From positions 1 to 11,258 of the forward strand of contig JANWJY010000104.1 in NCBI GenBank assembly GCA_025451715.1: DNA of 11,258 bases, in the 5' to 3' direction. Within the stretch, counting starts at the first letter, position 1. Each line of letters starts with the position of its first letter. This DNA comes from Fimbriimonadaceae bacterium (GTDB taxonomy: Bacteria; Armatimonadota; Fimbriimonadia; Fimbriimonadales; Fimbriimonadaceae). The notes beneath the pieces are model-generated. The model saw nothing but the letters and a program-made list of their open reading frames with translations, ran no database searches and was not told the DNA's origin. Position numbers and translations under genes: made by a program. Below are positions 1-6,997 of the stretch, in pieces.

Positions 1-872
1 CCCCCGAGCAGCTTGTCGCCGCTCGCCGTCACGACGTCTGCGCCGTCCTTCAGCGCCTCGTCGAGCGTCCTTTCGTGCGGAAGCCCGTACCGCGCGGTGT
101 CGATCAGGCACCCGCTCCCGACGTCATCGATGAGCGCGAGACCGTTTTGGCCGCAGAACGATGCAAGGTCCGAAGCAGAGGGCTCCTCGGTGAAACCGAC
201 GATCTGAAAGTTGCTCGGGTGGCACCGTAGCACGGCGGCGGTTTCCGACGTGCGCACCGAAGAATAGTCGGAGAGCCGAGTCTTGTTCGTCGTGCCGACC
301 TCGACCAACTTGCACGCGCTGTGCCCGACAATGTCCGGCAGGCGGAACGAGCCGCCGATCTCGACCATCTGACCGCGCGACAAGAGCACCTCGCATCCTG
401 CGCACAGCGCACTCAGAGCTAGTACCACAGCCGCAGCGCCGTTGTTGACGACCAGCGCGTCCTCCGCGCCCGTCAGCTCTTGCAGCAGCGCACGCACGTG
501 CTCCTGCCTGTCGCCGCGCCCGCCTAGCTCTTCGTCGAACTCCAGGACCGAGTGCGACGAGGCCACCGCCCGCACCTGCTCGATCGCGGCCGGGGCAAGC
601 CGAGCCCGGCCCAGCCCGGTGTGCAGCACGACGCCGCTCATATTGATAGCAGGACGAAGCGACACGCCGGTCATCCCTTCCGCGCGCACGATCGCTTCGC
701 GCAAGATCGATTCGTACTCCGCCGGCGACCCGTTCTGCACGAGGGTCCGCGCAGCGGCCACGGCACCGCGCACCGCCACGCGGCGCACGCGGTCGGAGAA
801 ACCCGCCAACGCCGAGTCCTGGGCGAGGCGGTCGACGCTTGGCAGTGAGCGGAAGTCGGGAGATTTCGGCAC
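1..872 (-). CDS. selA: L-seryl-tRNA(Sec) selenium transferase (SelA), N-terminal 290 residues, cut by left edge
   Basis: SelA is a cytoplasmic PLP enzyme that turns seryl-tRNA(Sec) into selenocysteinyl-tRNA(Sec) using selenophosphate. I translated this frame by hand; it is open to the window edge, so it has no stop here. Seen in order: the N-terminal SelA signature (LPSVDRLA, residues 10-17), RPAINMSGVVLHTGLGRA (73-90), ELTGAEDALVVNNGAAAV (132-149), SRGQMVEIGGSFRLPD (165-180), EVGTTNKTRLSDY (191-203), HPSNFQIVGFTEE (218-230) and SGDKLLGG at the edge, with K287 as the expected PLP lysine. About 290 of a usual ~460 residues are present. No early in-frame ATG exists; GTG at 872 is preferred because a GGGGG stretch lies about 6 bases upstream, with GTG at 884 as the alternative. 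The gene is divergent from the gene at 914. Family assignment is very secure; the start is not. Confidence 0.93.
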   Translation of the reverse strand, partial: MPKSPDFRSLPSVDRLAQDSALAGFSDRVRRVAVRGAVAAARTLVQNGSPAEYESILREAIVRAEGMTGVSLRPAINMSGVVLHTGLGRARLAPAAIEQVRAVASSHSVLEFDEELGGRGDRQEHVRALLQELTGAEDALVVNNGAAAVVLALSALCAGCEVLLSRGQMVEIGGSFRLPDIVGHSACKLVEVGTTNKTRLSDYSSVRTSETAAVLRCHPSNFQIVGFTEEPSASDLASFCGQNGLALIDDVGSGCLIDTARYGLPHERTLDEALKDGADVVTASGDKLLG

Positions 873-882
873 GGTCGCCCCC

Positions 883-912
883 ACTGTATACCGAGTTTCA
901 GTAGAATGTCCA
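883..912. promoter_or_regulatory. Candidate divergent promoters sharing a palindromic GTATAC
   Basis: Only about 40 bases separate the selA start from the gene at 914. On the minus strand TGGACA (912-907, 5 of 6 to TTGACA) is followed after 16 bases by TATACA (890-885), a plausible promoter for selA with a start of transcription just before the GTG at 872. On the plus strand the same palindrome GTATAC (886-891) or the TAGAAT at 902-907 could act as the -10 for the gene at 914; neither has a good -35. The motifs are seen; promoter function is inferred. Confidence 0.35.
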
Positions 913-913
913 C

Positions 914-1618
914 ATGGGAGCCACACCCCCACAGTTCAATCCGCCCCGCCAACAGTCCAGCAACAAGATCTGGCTCTGGCTGCTCCTGGCGCTCGGCGTC
1001 TTCTGCATCGTCTGCGCAATCGGCGGTTTCTTCATGTTTCGGACCGTGATGGACGCCGGCATGGGGCTCGTCTCGTGTTCGATGAACGGGGACCTCGCCC
1101 GCGACTCGGTGCTCGCCTATGCTCTCGACCATGACGGCAAGTTGCCGAACGCGGCGACATGGCAAGACGACGTCCGGCCGTACTATGAGCGGCTCTACAA
1201 CAAGCTGATGAGCGACTCGGACCTGAAGGACGTGCCTGACTTCTTCAACCTCAAGGTTGCGGCGCCAGGAGCGGTGCTCGAGTGTGACCTCGGTGGCGGT
1301 AAGAAGAGCGGCTTCGCGTACAACTCCCAGATCGCGGGCAAGAACACAAGCGAGTTCACCAGCCCGACCACGACGATCGTCATCTGGGAGAACGACGCCC
1401 CGTTGTACAACGCCAACGGTGACCCTGCGACACGGAGCGCGATACCACCAGCCATCATGGGCGACAAACGGGACTGGATCGACTGCATGATCGAGGGTCA
1501 GAAGGATCCAATGGAGTCCAACGACAGTGGTCTCAACTACGAGAGCCGGCCAGAAGACGGCCTTCCACCCAAGAATCCGGGCACAACGTCCGGAACCCCG
1601 AACCCCGGAGGGTCATAG
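914..1618 (+). CDS. Membrane-anchored protein with pilin-like (DUF1559-style) outer domain
   Basis: This 234-residue protein has a short Pro/Gln-rich cytoplasmic tail (1-18), one hydrophobic segment (about 19-42, starting IWLWLLLALG) and a soluble domain that should lie outside the membrane. The domain resembles the C-terminal part of type II secretion/DUF1559-type pseudopilins: a DHDGKLPNAATWQDDVRPYY stretch (93-112), then FAYNSQIAGK, SEFTSPTTTIVIWEND. It lacks the prepilin peptidase site (G-F-x-x-x-E before the hydrophobic helix), so it is probably a permanently anchored relative, not a processed pilin. The C-terminal 30 residues are Gly/Pro/Ser/Thr-rich and likely disordered. ATG 914 has no Shine-Dalgarno; ATG at 906 is in another frame. 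Function unknown. The call of pilin-like fold is from residue pattern only. Confidence 0.75.
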   Translation: MGATPPQFNPPRQQSSNKIWLWLLLALGVFCIVCAIGGFFMFRTVMDAGMGLVSCSMNGDLARDSVLAYALDHDGKLPNAATWQDDVRPYYERLYNKLMSDSDLKDVPDFFNLKVAAPGAVLECDLGGGKKSGFAYNSQIAGKNTSEFTSPTTTIVIWENDAPLYNANGDPATRSAIPPAIMGDKRDWIDCMIEGQKDPMESNDSGLNYESRPEDGLPPKNPGTTSGTPNPGGS

Positions 1619-1633
1619 GCGTCCTTCCTGGCG

Positions 1634-1639
1634 TATAAT
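1634..1639 (+). promoter_or_regulatory. Candidate -10 box (perfect TATAAT) for tatA
   Basis: A perfect TATAAT lies in the 36-base gap between the pilin-like gene and tatA, ending 15 bases before the tatA ATG. That would give a leader of only about 9 nucleotides. The matching -35 position (around 1611-1616, GGTCAT) is poor, so this is a half-supported promoter. Confidence 0.4.
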
Positions 1640-1654
1640 CAACCAGACGAGCCA

Positions 1655-1894
1655 ATGAACACGACTCAACTGATCGCAATCGGACTTCCCACCGGCTCGG
1701 AGTGGCTGATCATCCTTGTGGTGGTCCTGCTGTTCTTCGGCGGGGCCAAGATCCCCCAGCTCATGCGCGGCATCGGCAAGGGCGTCGGTGAGTTCCAGGC
1801 CGGGCTCACCCAGGGCAAGCGCGCCCTCAAGACTGCTATGGACGAGGCCGCCTCTGAAGAAGAGGGCAAGGTCGAAGAGAACAAGGCAGTCTGA
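1655..1894 (+). CDS. tatA: Sec-independent protein translocase subunit TatA/TatE
   Basis: TatA forms the size-adaptable pore of the twin-arginine pathway, which moves folded proteins across the cytoplasmic membrane together with TatC (and TatB in some bacteria). The 79-residue protein shows the usual order: a short outer N-terminus, one membrane helix (about 16-29), the FGGAKIPQL hinge (28-36), an amphipathic helix with RGIGKGVGEFQAG (38-50), and an acidic, charged tail ending in EEEGKVEENKAV. Length and the FG-x-x-KIP-x-L core are typical for TatA rather than TatB. No tatC or tatB is nearby, so this is an isolated copy. No clear Shine-Dalgarno precedes the ATG. A terminator follows directly. 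Confidence 0.95.
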   Translation: MNTTQLIAIGLPTGSEWLIILVVVLLFFGGAKIPQLMRGIGKGVGEFQAGLTQGKRALKTAMDEAASEEEGKVEENKAV

Positions 1895-1908
1895 ACCAAA
1901 CCTCTAGA

Positions 1909-1940
1909 GCCCCTCGTGCGGCACGCCTGAGGGGCCTTTT
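1909..1940 (+). terminator. Rho-independent terminator after tatA
   Basis: A perfect 7-bp stem, GCCCCTC (1909-1915) with GAGGGGC (1929-1935), is followed by C and TTTT (1937-1940). Inside the loop GTG (1916-1918) can pair with CAC (1922-1924), extending the stem with a 4-base bulge. It starts 15 bases after the tatA stop codon and separates tatA from the operon at 2032. Confidence 0.85.
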
Positions 1941-1987
1941 AGCGTCTGGCGCCGATCCGGGCGCACCGAACCTGAACCAGACTCGTA

Positions 1988-2004
1988 TGTAATAGGGTCA
2001 TAAT
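1988..2004 (+). promoter_or_regulatory. Candidate -10 elements for the envelope operon
   Basis: The 91-base gap between the tatA terminator and the metalloprotease gene holds two AT-rich -10-like hexamers, TGTAAT (1988-1993) and CATAAT (1999-2004), each 5 of 6 to consensus, in otherwise GC-rich DNA. I found no convincing -35 at the right distance. An operon promoter is expected here because a strong terminator lies upstream. Confidence 0.3.
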
Positions 2005-2031
2005 TCTCGCAGACCAGCAGAAAACCAAGCC

Positions 2032-4749
2032 ATGTCCAAGCTCCTCAGACCACTCGCAGCCCTGCTCGTTTTCAGCCTGTTCGCCGTGCCCGTCCTGGCC
2101 CAAGACGACGAAGAAATGGACCCTCCGGGTCAAGAAAAGGTCGAGCCGGACGCCAAGAAGTACGACGAGGCGATCAAGGACGCCAAGAAGTACGAGGGCG
2201 CCTTCACGCTCTACGTGCGCAAGGCCGAGCTCCTGCTCGAGCTTCCCGAGGCCAACTTGGACAAGCTGTTCCTCGCGCAGGCGACGCTGTACAGCGGGTT
2301 TGGGCCCATGGACGGCCAGGCTGGCAACCCCCTGTCCGAAGGGCCGGTCGACGTCTTTAAGTGGGTCAGGAAGGATGAGAAGATCCTGCTTGTCCGGCCG
2401 AACACGAAGCACCGCTGGGCGAAGGAAGACCCTCTCGCGATCGCGAGCGAGCGCACCTTCCCCGAGGCCATCCTCGCCACGTACCGCATCGAGCAGAAGC
2501 ACCCGGAGAAGAAGCTCCTCCTCGTCAACCTCACTTCGTTCTTCCAGGGCACCGTGTTCGATCTGCCGAAGGTCGTTGCCGCCGGTGCCGGCGGCGCGGC
2601 GAGCCCCGACCGCGAGCTCTCCGACCTCGACACGATCAAGAACCACGGCGCAATGACCGTTGTGCGGATGAACATGCACTACCGTTCTCAGGGCGCCGGT
2701 GAGTTCGACGAGCTCATGGCTGCGTTCGGCCTCGAGATGCCGAGTCACCTCGAGGACAAGAAGAGCATCCCGTTCAAGCTGACTTACACGCTTTGGTACC
2801 GAGACGAAAAGGACTATCTGCCGCGACTGTACGACGACAGGGTCGGCTATTTCACTCAAGACTTCTTCAGCGTCAGCTTGTTCGACAAGGTCGAGCGTAC
2901 TGAGCGCTACATCACGCGGTTCGACCTTCGCAAGAAGGACCCGTTCGCCGGACTGAGCGAACCGGTCGAGCCGATCGTCTGGTACATCGATTCGAGCGTT
3001 CCCAAGAAGTACCGGCCAGGAGTGCGAGCAGGGATCCTCGCGTGGAACGAGGCGTTCGAGAAGATCGGATTCAAGGACGCGATCGTCGTCAAGGACGGAC
3101 CGGAGAACGACCCAGACTGGGACCACGCCGACGGAACGCACAACGTCGTGCGCTGGAACATGAGCGAAGACGCTGCGTACGCGGTCGCGTTCTTCCGCGT
3201 CGACCCGCTGAGCGGCCGCGTGATGAACGCTGCGGTCTCTGTTGACGCGAACTACCCGACGGCGATGCTGAACGAGTACAACTACACAGTTCGGCAGGCG
3301 TCCGTCGCCGCAAAGGCAGATTTGAGCGAAAAGGTGCTGCTCCGGTCGAGCGCCGACGAGCCGAACCCGCTCCACATGCTCGTGAACGGGCTCGACCCCA
3401 AGGTCGAGGCGGTACGTAGGAACCTCGAGTCCTACGGCTGGAACAGGGGCCGTTGCGAGTACGCGAAGGAGCTCGCACAGAGTTCGACGATGGCGTGGGC
3501 GATCCTCACCTCCAACGGCAGCAAGGTGAGCGAAGAGGACTTCATGTTCCAGTTCATGGCGGACCTCGTCATGCACGAAGTAGGTCACTGTCTGGGACTC
3601 CGCCACAACTTCGCAGGCTCGACGAACCTCACTGTGATGGACTTGCTCAACGACGCGAAGGTCAAGCAGTTCGGGCTCTCCGCCAGTGTGATGGACTACA
3701 CACCGGTCAACACCCCGGCCGTGCTCCGCGGCAACGGTGTGTTCTTCAACGCGGCACCCGGCCCCTACGACAGGTGGGCGATCGAGTACGGTTACACGCC
3801 TTCTAACGCCAAGAGCCCGGAGGAAGAAAAGACGCTTCTCGGCCTGATCGCAAGGCGCTCGGGAGAACAGGGGCACACCTACCTCACCGACGAGGACGCA
3901 GACGGAATGAACCCACTCGCCGTTCGGTTCGACCTTGCGTCGGACACCCTCGAGTGGATCAAGACCGACCTCAAGGGCAACGGTATCGTCCGAAACTACG
4001 CGGTCAGCGGACTGATCAAAGAGGGCGAAAGCTATAGCCTACGCACACGCATCATCCTTGCGACTTACCTGCGCAACGGGCGCTCAGCGCTCACGGCGAC
4101 GCGATTTGTCGGCGGCGTCGAGATGCGGCGGATGCACAAGGGCGACGTCGGCGAGAAGCCGACGCTCGCGCCCGTCGAACCCAGGCTCCAGCGACAGGCG
4201 ATGAAGCTGATCATCGAAAACGTACTCATGACAGAAAGGGTCACACTCTCCGCCGACGTGATGAAGCGCATGAACATGGACCCGGAGGACGGCGACGGAG
4301 GAAACTGGAACGCGCCCCTGCGTTCGATCATCGGCGGAAACCAGATCGCGGTGCTCTCCGCTCTGATGAGCGCGAACAAGATCGACGACATCCTCGAGAA
4401 CGACTTCAAGATGGAGGGCCAGGCGGACAGGTACACCGTCGCAGAGCATTTCAACTGGATGTTCGCCGCCGTGTTCAAGGAGATCGGTCAGAACAAGAAC
4501 ATCACCTCGATGCGACGCGACCTGCAGCGCTACATGGTGAACGGACTGATCCTCCAGGCCGGCGCGCCCTCGCGGGCGATCGCCGACGACGTGCGGGTCG
4601 TGTGCTCACAAGGGCTCTCAAGGCTGAAGGTGCGCTTCGACGACCAGGCCATGAACGGCAAGGGCCTCGACGAGATGACCGTGCTGCACCTCAAGGACAT
4701 GTCGGCGAGCATCGATCGATTCCAGAAGCGCGTGCTGATGGGCAGGTAA
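2032..4749 (+). CDS. Secreted zinc-dependent metalloprotease, DUF5118/DUF5117/DUF4953 family
   Basis: A 905-residue exported protein of the large zinc-dependent metalloprotease family common in Bacteroidota, Planctomycetota, Armatimonadota and Acidobacteriota. Residues 1-23 form a Sec signal peptide (KLLRPLAALLVFSLF core, likely cut at VLA/Q). An N-terminal region (about 40-290) fits the DUF5118/DUF5117 modules. The catalytic part carries the metzincin-type zinc motif HEVGHCLGLRH: H515, H519 and H525 as zinc ligands, E516 as the base. A SVMDY stretch with M554 looks like the Met-turn. Length is normal for the family. ATG 2032 is the only start giving a proper signal peptide, although no Shine-Dalgarno is visible. 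It is first of four tightly packed genes, so it probably works in the periplasm or at the envelope. The substrate is unknown. Confidence 0.93.
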   Translation: MSKLLRPLAALLVFSLFAVPVLAQDDEEMDPPGQEKVEPDAKKYDEAIKDAKKYEGAFTLYVRKAELLLELPEANLDKLFLAQATLYSGFGPMDGQAGNPLSEGPVDVFKWVRKDEKILLVRPNTKHRWAKEDPLAIASERTFPEAILATYRIEQKHPEKKLLLVNLTSFFQGTVFDLPKVVAAGAGGAASPDRELSDLDTIKNHGAMTVVRMNMHYRSQGAGEFDELMAAFGLEMPSHLEDKKSIPFKLTYTLWYRDEKDYLPRLYDDRVGYFTQDFFSVSLFDKVERTERYITRFDLRKKDPFAGLSEPVEPIVWYIDSSVPKKYRPGVRAGILAWNEAFEKIGFKDAIVVKDGPENDPDWDHADGTHNVVRWNMSEDAAYAVAFFRVDPLSGRVMNAAVSVDANYPTAMLNEYNYTVRQASVAAKADLSEKVLLRSSADEPNPLHMLVNGLDPKVEAVRRNLESYGWNRGRCEYAKELAQSSTMAWAILTSNGSKVSEEDFMFQFMADLVMHEVGHCLGLRHNFAGSTNLTVMDLLNDAKVKQFGLSASVMDYTPVNTPAVLRGNGVFFNAAPGPYDRWAIEYGYTPSNAKSPEEEKTLLGLIARRSGEQGHTYLTDEDADGMNPLAVRFDLASDTLEWIKTDLKGNGIVRNYAVSGLIKEGESYSLRTRIILATYLRNGRSALTATRFVGGVEMRRMHKGDVGEKPTLAPVEPRLQRQAMKLIIENVLMTERVTLSADVMKRMNMDPEDGDGGNWNAPLRSIIGGNQIAVLSALMSANKIDDILENDFKMEGQADRYTVAEHFNWMFAAVFKEIGQNKNITSMRRDLQRYMVNGLILQAGAPSRAIADDVRVVCSQGLSRLKVRFDDQAMNGKGLDEMTVLHLKDMSASIDRFQKRVLMGR

Positions 4750-4753
4750 GCCG

Positions 4754-5746
4754 TTGTCAGAAACCGCCCCACCGACCGCAAGCGCGATTCTCGATGAACT
4801 GCGGGAGTTCATCGACGGCGCGCTTGCCCGGGCGGCGGGCGACACGACCGCAGTCAGGCCATCGCACCGCGTGCCGTTCCACTGGCCCCCGCACGCAGTG
4901 AGCTTCGACTATCACGTGCTGCCGAGCGACTGGACCTCCAAGGCGCAGATGGAGGCGCACGGCGAAGTGTTCGAGGTCCAAGTCGCAAAGACCGCCGTCG
5001 GCGTGTTCGGCCGTTGCGAGCGGCTCTGGAACGAGGCTCGTGGCGAGACCCTCGAGGAGATGCTAGAAAACCTGAAGGAGGGCTGCGAGCCGTACTTCGA
5101 GAGGCAGTTCGCGATCGGACGCACAATTGGCACCGACGTCCGCTACGACGGGCTCCTGCAGGACCTTGCGCCCGTCGACCTCGTCAAACTGCTCTACTGC
5201 TCCGACCGCGACGTCGCACACGAGGCACACACCATCATCGAGACCCGCGCGAGCTCCGGCGTCTACTCCGACGCGCTGGTCGAGATCATCCGCGACCGAA
5301 AACACCCGGCGAGACGGATCGCGCAGTGGTGCGTGCTCGACATGTTCGAGGACCTGCCCGCCTTCTACCCCACGCGAGAGGCACAGAACCGCGCGGTCGA
5401 CGCGATAAAAAGCCTCATGTGGGAGGCCGAGGACGACCACGCGCGTACGGTCTACAAGGCCGGCGTCGTGCTCGGCGGGCATATCTGCACAGATGCGGCC
5501 GCAGCCGCGCTCATCGACTGCATCGCCGCACCGAGCCAGTTCGGTCGTCGCTCTGCGATCCACGCTGTGTTCCACCTCAACGAGTGGATGCCCTCGCGCA
5601 AAGGACAGATACTTACCAAGCTCCGCAATGCCGCGACAAGCGACCCGACGCAGCTCCTGCGCGAGTTCGCCCGCAGCATGGTCCGCGACATCGAGGCCGG
5701 GAACACCGAGCACGCCACCGAGCCCGTGTTCGCCGATGAGGCATAA
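4754..5746 (+). CDS. Unrecognised protein, probably alpha-solenoid (HEAT-like), TTG start
   Basis: I do not recognise this 330-residue protein. It has no signal peptide or membrane segment and is probably cytoplasmic. Residues 1-130 are a mixed region with a Pro/His/Trp-rich stretch (RVPFHWPPHAV, about 39-49). From about 135 to 310 it reads as repeated pairs of amphipathic helices of 35-45 residues (LVKLLYCSDRDVAHEAHTII, VEIIRDRKHPARRIAQW, KAGVVLGGHICTDAAAAALI, GRRSAIHAVFHLNEW), typical in look of HEAT-like scaffolds that bind other proteins. The TTG start at 4754 is 4 bases after the metalloprotease stop and has AGG (4744-4746) upstream; no ATG lies near the N-terminus. Its stop abuts the next start in the same frame. 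The helical-repeat call is inference, the coding call is firm from context and codon pattern. Confidence 0.8.
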   Translation: MSETAPPTASAILDELREFIDGALARAAGDTTAVRPSHRVPFHWPPHAVSFDYHVLPSDWTSKAQMEAHGEVFEVQVAKTAVGVFGRCERLWNEARGETLEEMLENLKEGCEPYFERQFAIGRTIGTDVRYDGLLQDLAPVDLVKLLYCSDRDVAHEAHTIIETRASSGVYSDALVEIIRDRKHPARRIAQWCVLDMFEDLPAFYPTREAQNRAVDAIKSLMWEAEDDHARTVYKAGVVLGGHICTDAAAAALIDCIAAPSQFGRRSAIHAVFHLNEWMPSRKGQILTKLRNAATSDPTQLLREFARSMVRDIEAGNTEHATEPVFADEA

Positions 5747-6997
5747 ATGGTCGCCTCCCTCATCGCGCTCTCACTCGCGCAGTCATCCATCGGCTCCGTG
5801 CTCGACGGCGAGTCCCTGCAGGGCTCTATCGCCGGGACCTGCGTGATATCGCTCGACGGCAAAGAGGTCTACGGCAGGCACGCGGACGTGCGGCTCGTGC
5901 CCGCGAGCAACCAAAAGATACTGACGGCGGTGTTCGCGATCGCGACCCTTGGACTGGAGTTCAAACCCAAAACCCGCATCTGGAAAGAAAAGAACTACGT
6001 GTTCGTCGACGCGAGCGGCGACCCAACGATCACAAAAGAGCAACTGGAGAAGGCGAGAAAAGCGCTCGGGCTCGGGAAGGACCTCGCAGTGAGGGTACGA
6101 CAGCCGTACAGGCCAGTGGTCCCGCCGTCGTGGGAGCACGACGACCTCCCCAACCGCTATGCGGCTAGAGTGACGGCGTTCAGCTTCGACCGTGGAGGCT
6201 TCGAAATCTGGTCGGAGAACGGACGGCTGCGACCGCTCGACCCTGTGTACAAGATCACGGTCCGACACACCGCCGGCGGCAGCGCCGCGAAGATCGACTA
6301 TCGCCCGGAGCAGCGGCTCGCGATCGTCACCGGGAACATTCCGGACGGCACAAAGATGATCGAGGCGTTCGCGATGCCTGACCCGGACACGACCGCTGCA
6401 CGGGTCCTCGGCGGCACCATCGTGCACACAGACCAGGCTCCGCCGACGCGCAAGCCCGATTACGTGATCGAGGGCCCCTCGCTCCGCGAGATCCTCAAGG
6501 AGTGCCTCGAAAAGAGCGACAACAACTTCGCCGAAAACCTGCTGCTGATGTCCGCGACCAAAGTAAGAGCACTGGGGACCGAATCGTACGCCGACGCCGC
6601 GGACAGGATGCGGGAATTCTTCGAAAAAACGGTCGGCGTCAAGGAGGGCGGAGTCCGGCCGGTCGACGGCAGTGGGATGAGCCGGCACAACCTGGTCACA
6701 CCGCGGGCGATGTGCCAAATCTTGGCCTGGGCGTACCGGCAATCTTGGCGGGGCGACTTCCTTCGAACCCTGGCTGAATCGGGTGAAGGCACCCTTGAAT
6801 CCCGCCTCCGTTCAAGTACCTTTATCGGCAAGACTGGCACGCTAAGTGCAGTAACATGTCTATCGGGATACGTTAGGCCAGGTTCGGACCAGACCATGTT
6901 TGTGAGCATGCTGTTCAACAACACGATCGCTCCAGCGAGCGAGGTCAGGACCGCACAAGACCGAGTGATAGCGATCCTAGAGAAGGACTCGAAGTGA
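5747..6997 (+). CDS. dacB: D-alanyl-D-alanine carboxypeptidase/endopeptidase, PBP4 (DacB, peptidase S13) family
   Basis: Class C low-molecular-mass penicillin-binding protein that trims or cleaves D-Ala peptide links in peptidoglycan outside the cytoplasmic membrane. All three active-site motifs are present and well spaced: SNQK (nucleophile S54, K57), SDN (S257-N259) and KTG (K362-G364). The SxxK-to-SDN gap (203 residues) is about 40 shorter than in E. coli PBP4, so the inserted domain between them is smaller. The N-terminus, MVASLIALSLAQS, is a very short signal-like stretch without any Lys or Arg. The ATG cannot move upstream because the codon before it is the TAA of the preceding gene; GAGG at 5738-5741 serves as ribosome binding site. 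The next gene overlaps by 4 bases. Confidence 0.95.
   Translation: MVASLIALSLAQSSIGSVLDGESLQGSIAGTCVISLDGKEVYGRHADVRLVPASNQKILTAVFAIATLGLEFKPKTRIWKEKNYVFVDASGDPTITKEQLEKARKALGLGKDLAVRVRQPYRPVVPPSWEHDDLPNRYAARVTAFSFDRGGFEIWSENGRLRPLDPVYKITVRHTAGGSAAKIDYRPEQRLAIVTGNIPDGTKMIEAFAMPDPDTTAARVLGGTIVHTDQAPPTRKPDYVIEGPSLREILKECLEKSDNNFAENLLLMSATKVRALGTESYADAADRMREFFEKTVGVKEGGVRPVDGSGMSRHNLVTPRAMCQILAWAYRQSWRGDFLRTLAESGEGTLESRLRSSTFIGKTGTLSAVTCLSGYVRPGSDQTMFVSMLFNNTIAPASEVRTAQDRVIAILEKDSK

Noticed and set aside
442..1134. A 230-codon plus-strand frame and a 164-codon minus-strand frame (671-1165) over the selA start region
   Set aside because: The SelA frame on the minus strand explains this DNA with strong family motifs; both other frames are Arg/Ser/Ala-rich shadows that also cross into the next gene.
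1939..3876. A 645-codon open frame on the minus strand
   Set aside because: It lies antisense to the well-supported metalloprotease gene, whose signal peptide and HEVGH site are unmistakable. The antisense product is an Arg/Val/Glu/His-rich string with no domain, and it runs through the tatA terminator and the operon promoter region. Long mirror frames are common in GC-rich genes.
5783..6742. A 319-codon minus-strand frame opposite the PBP4 gene
   Set aside because: Shadow of the PBP4 coding strand, whose three catalytic motifs are all on the plus strand; the product has shadow-like composition and no recognisable domain.
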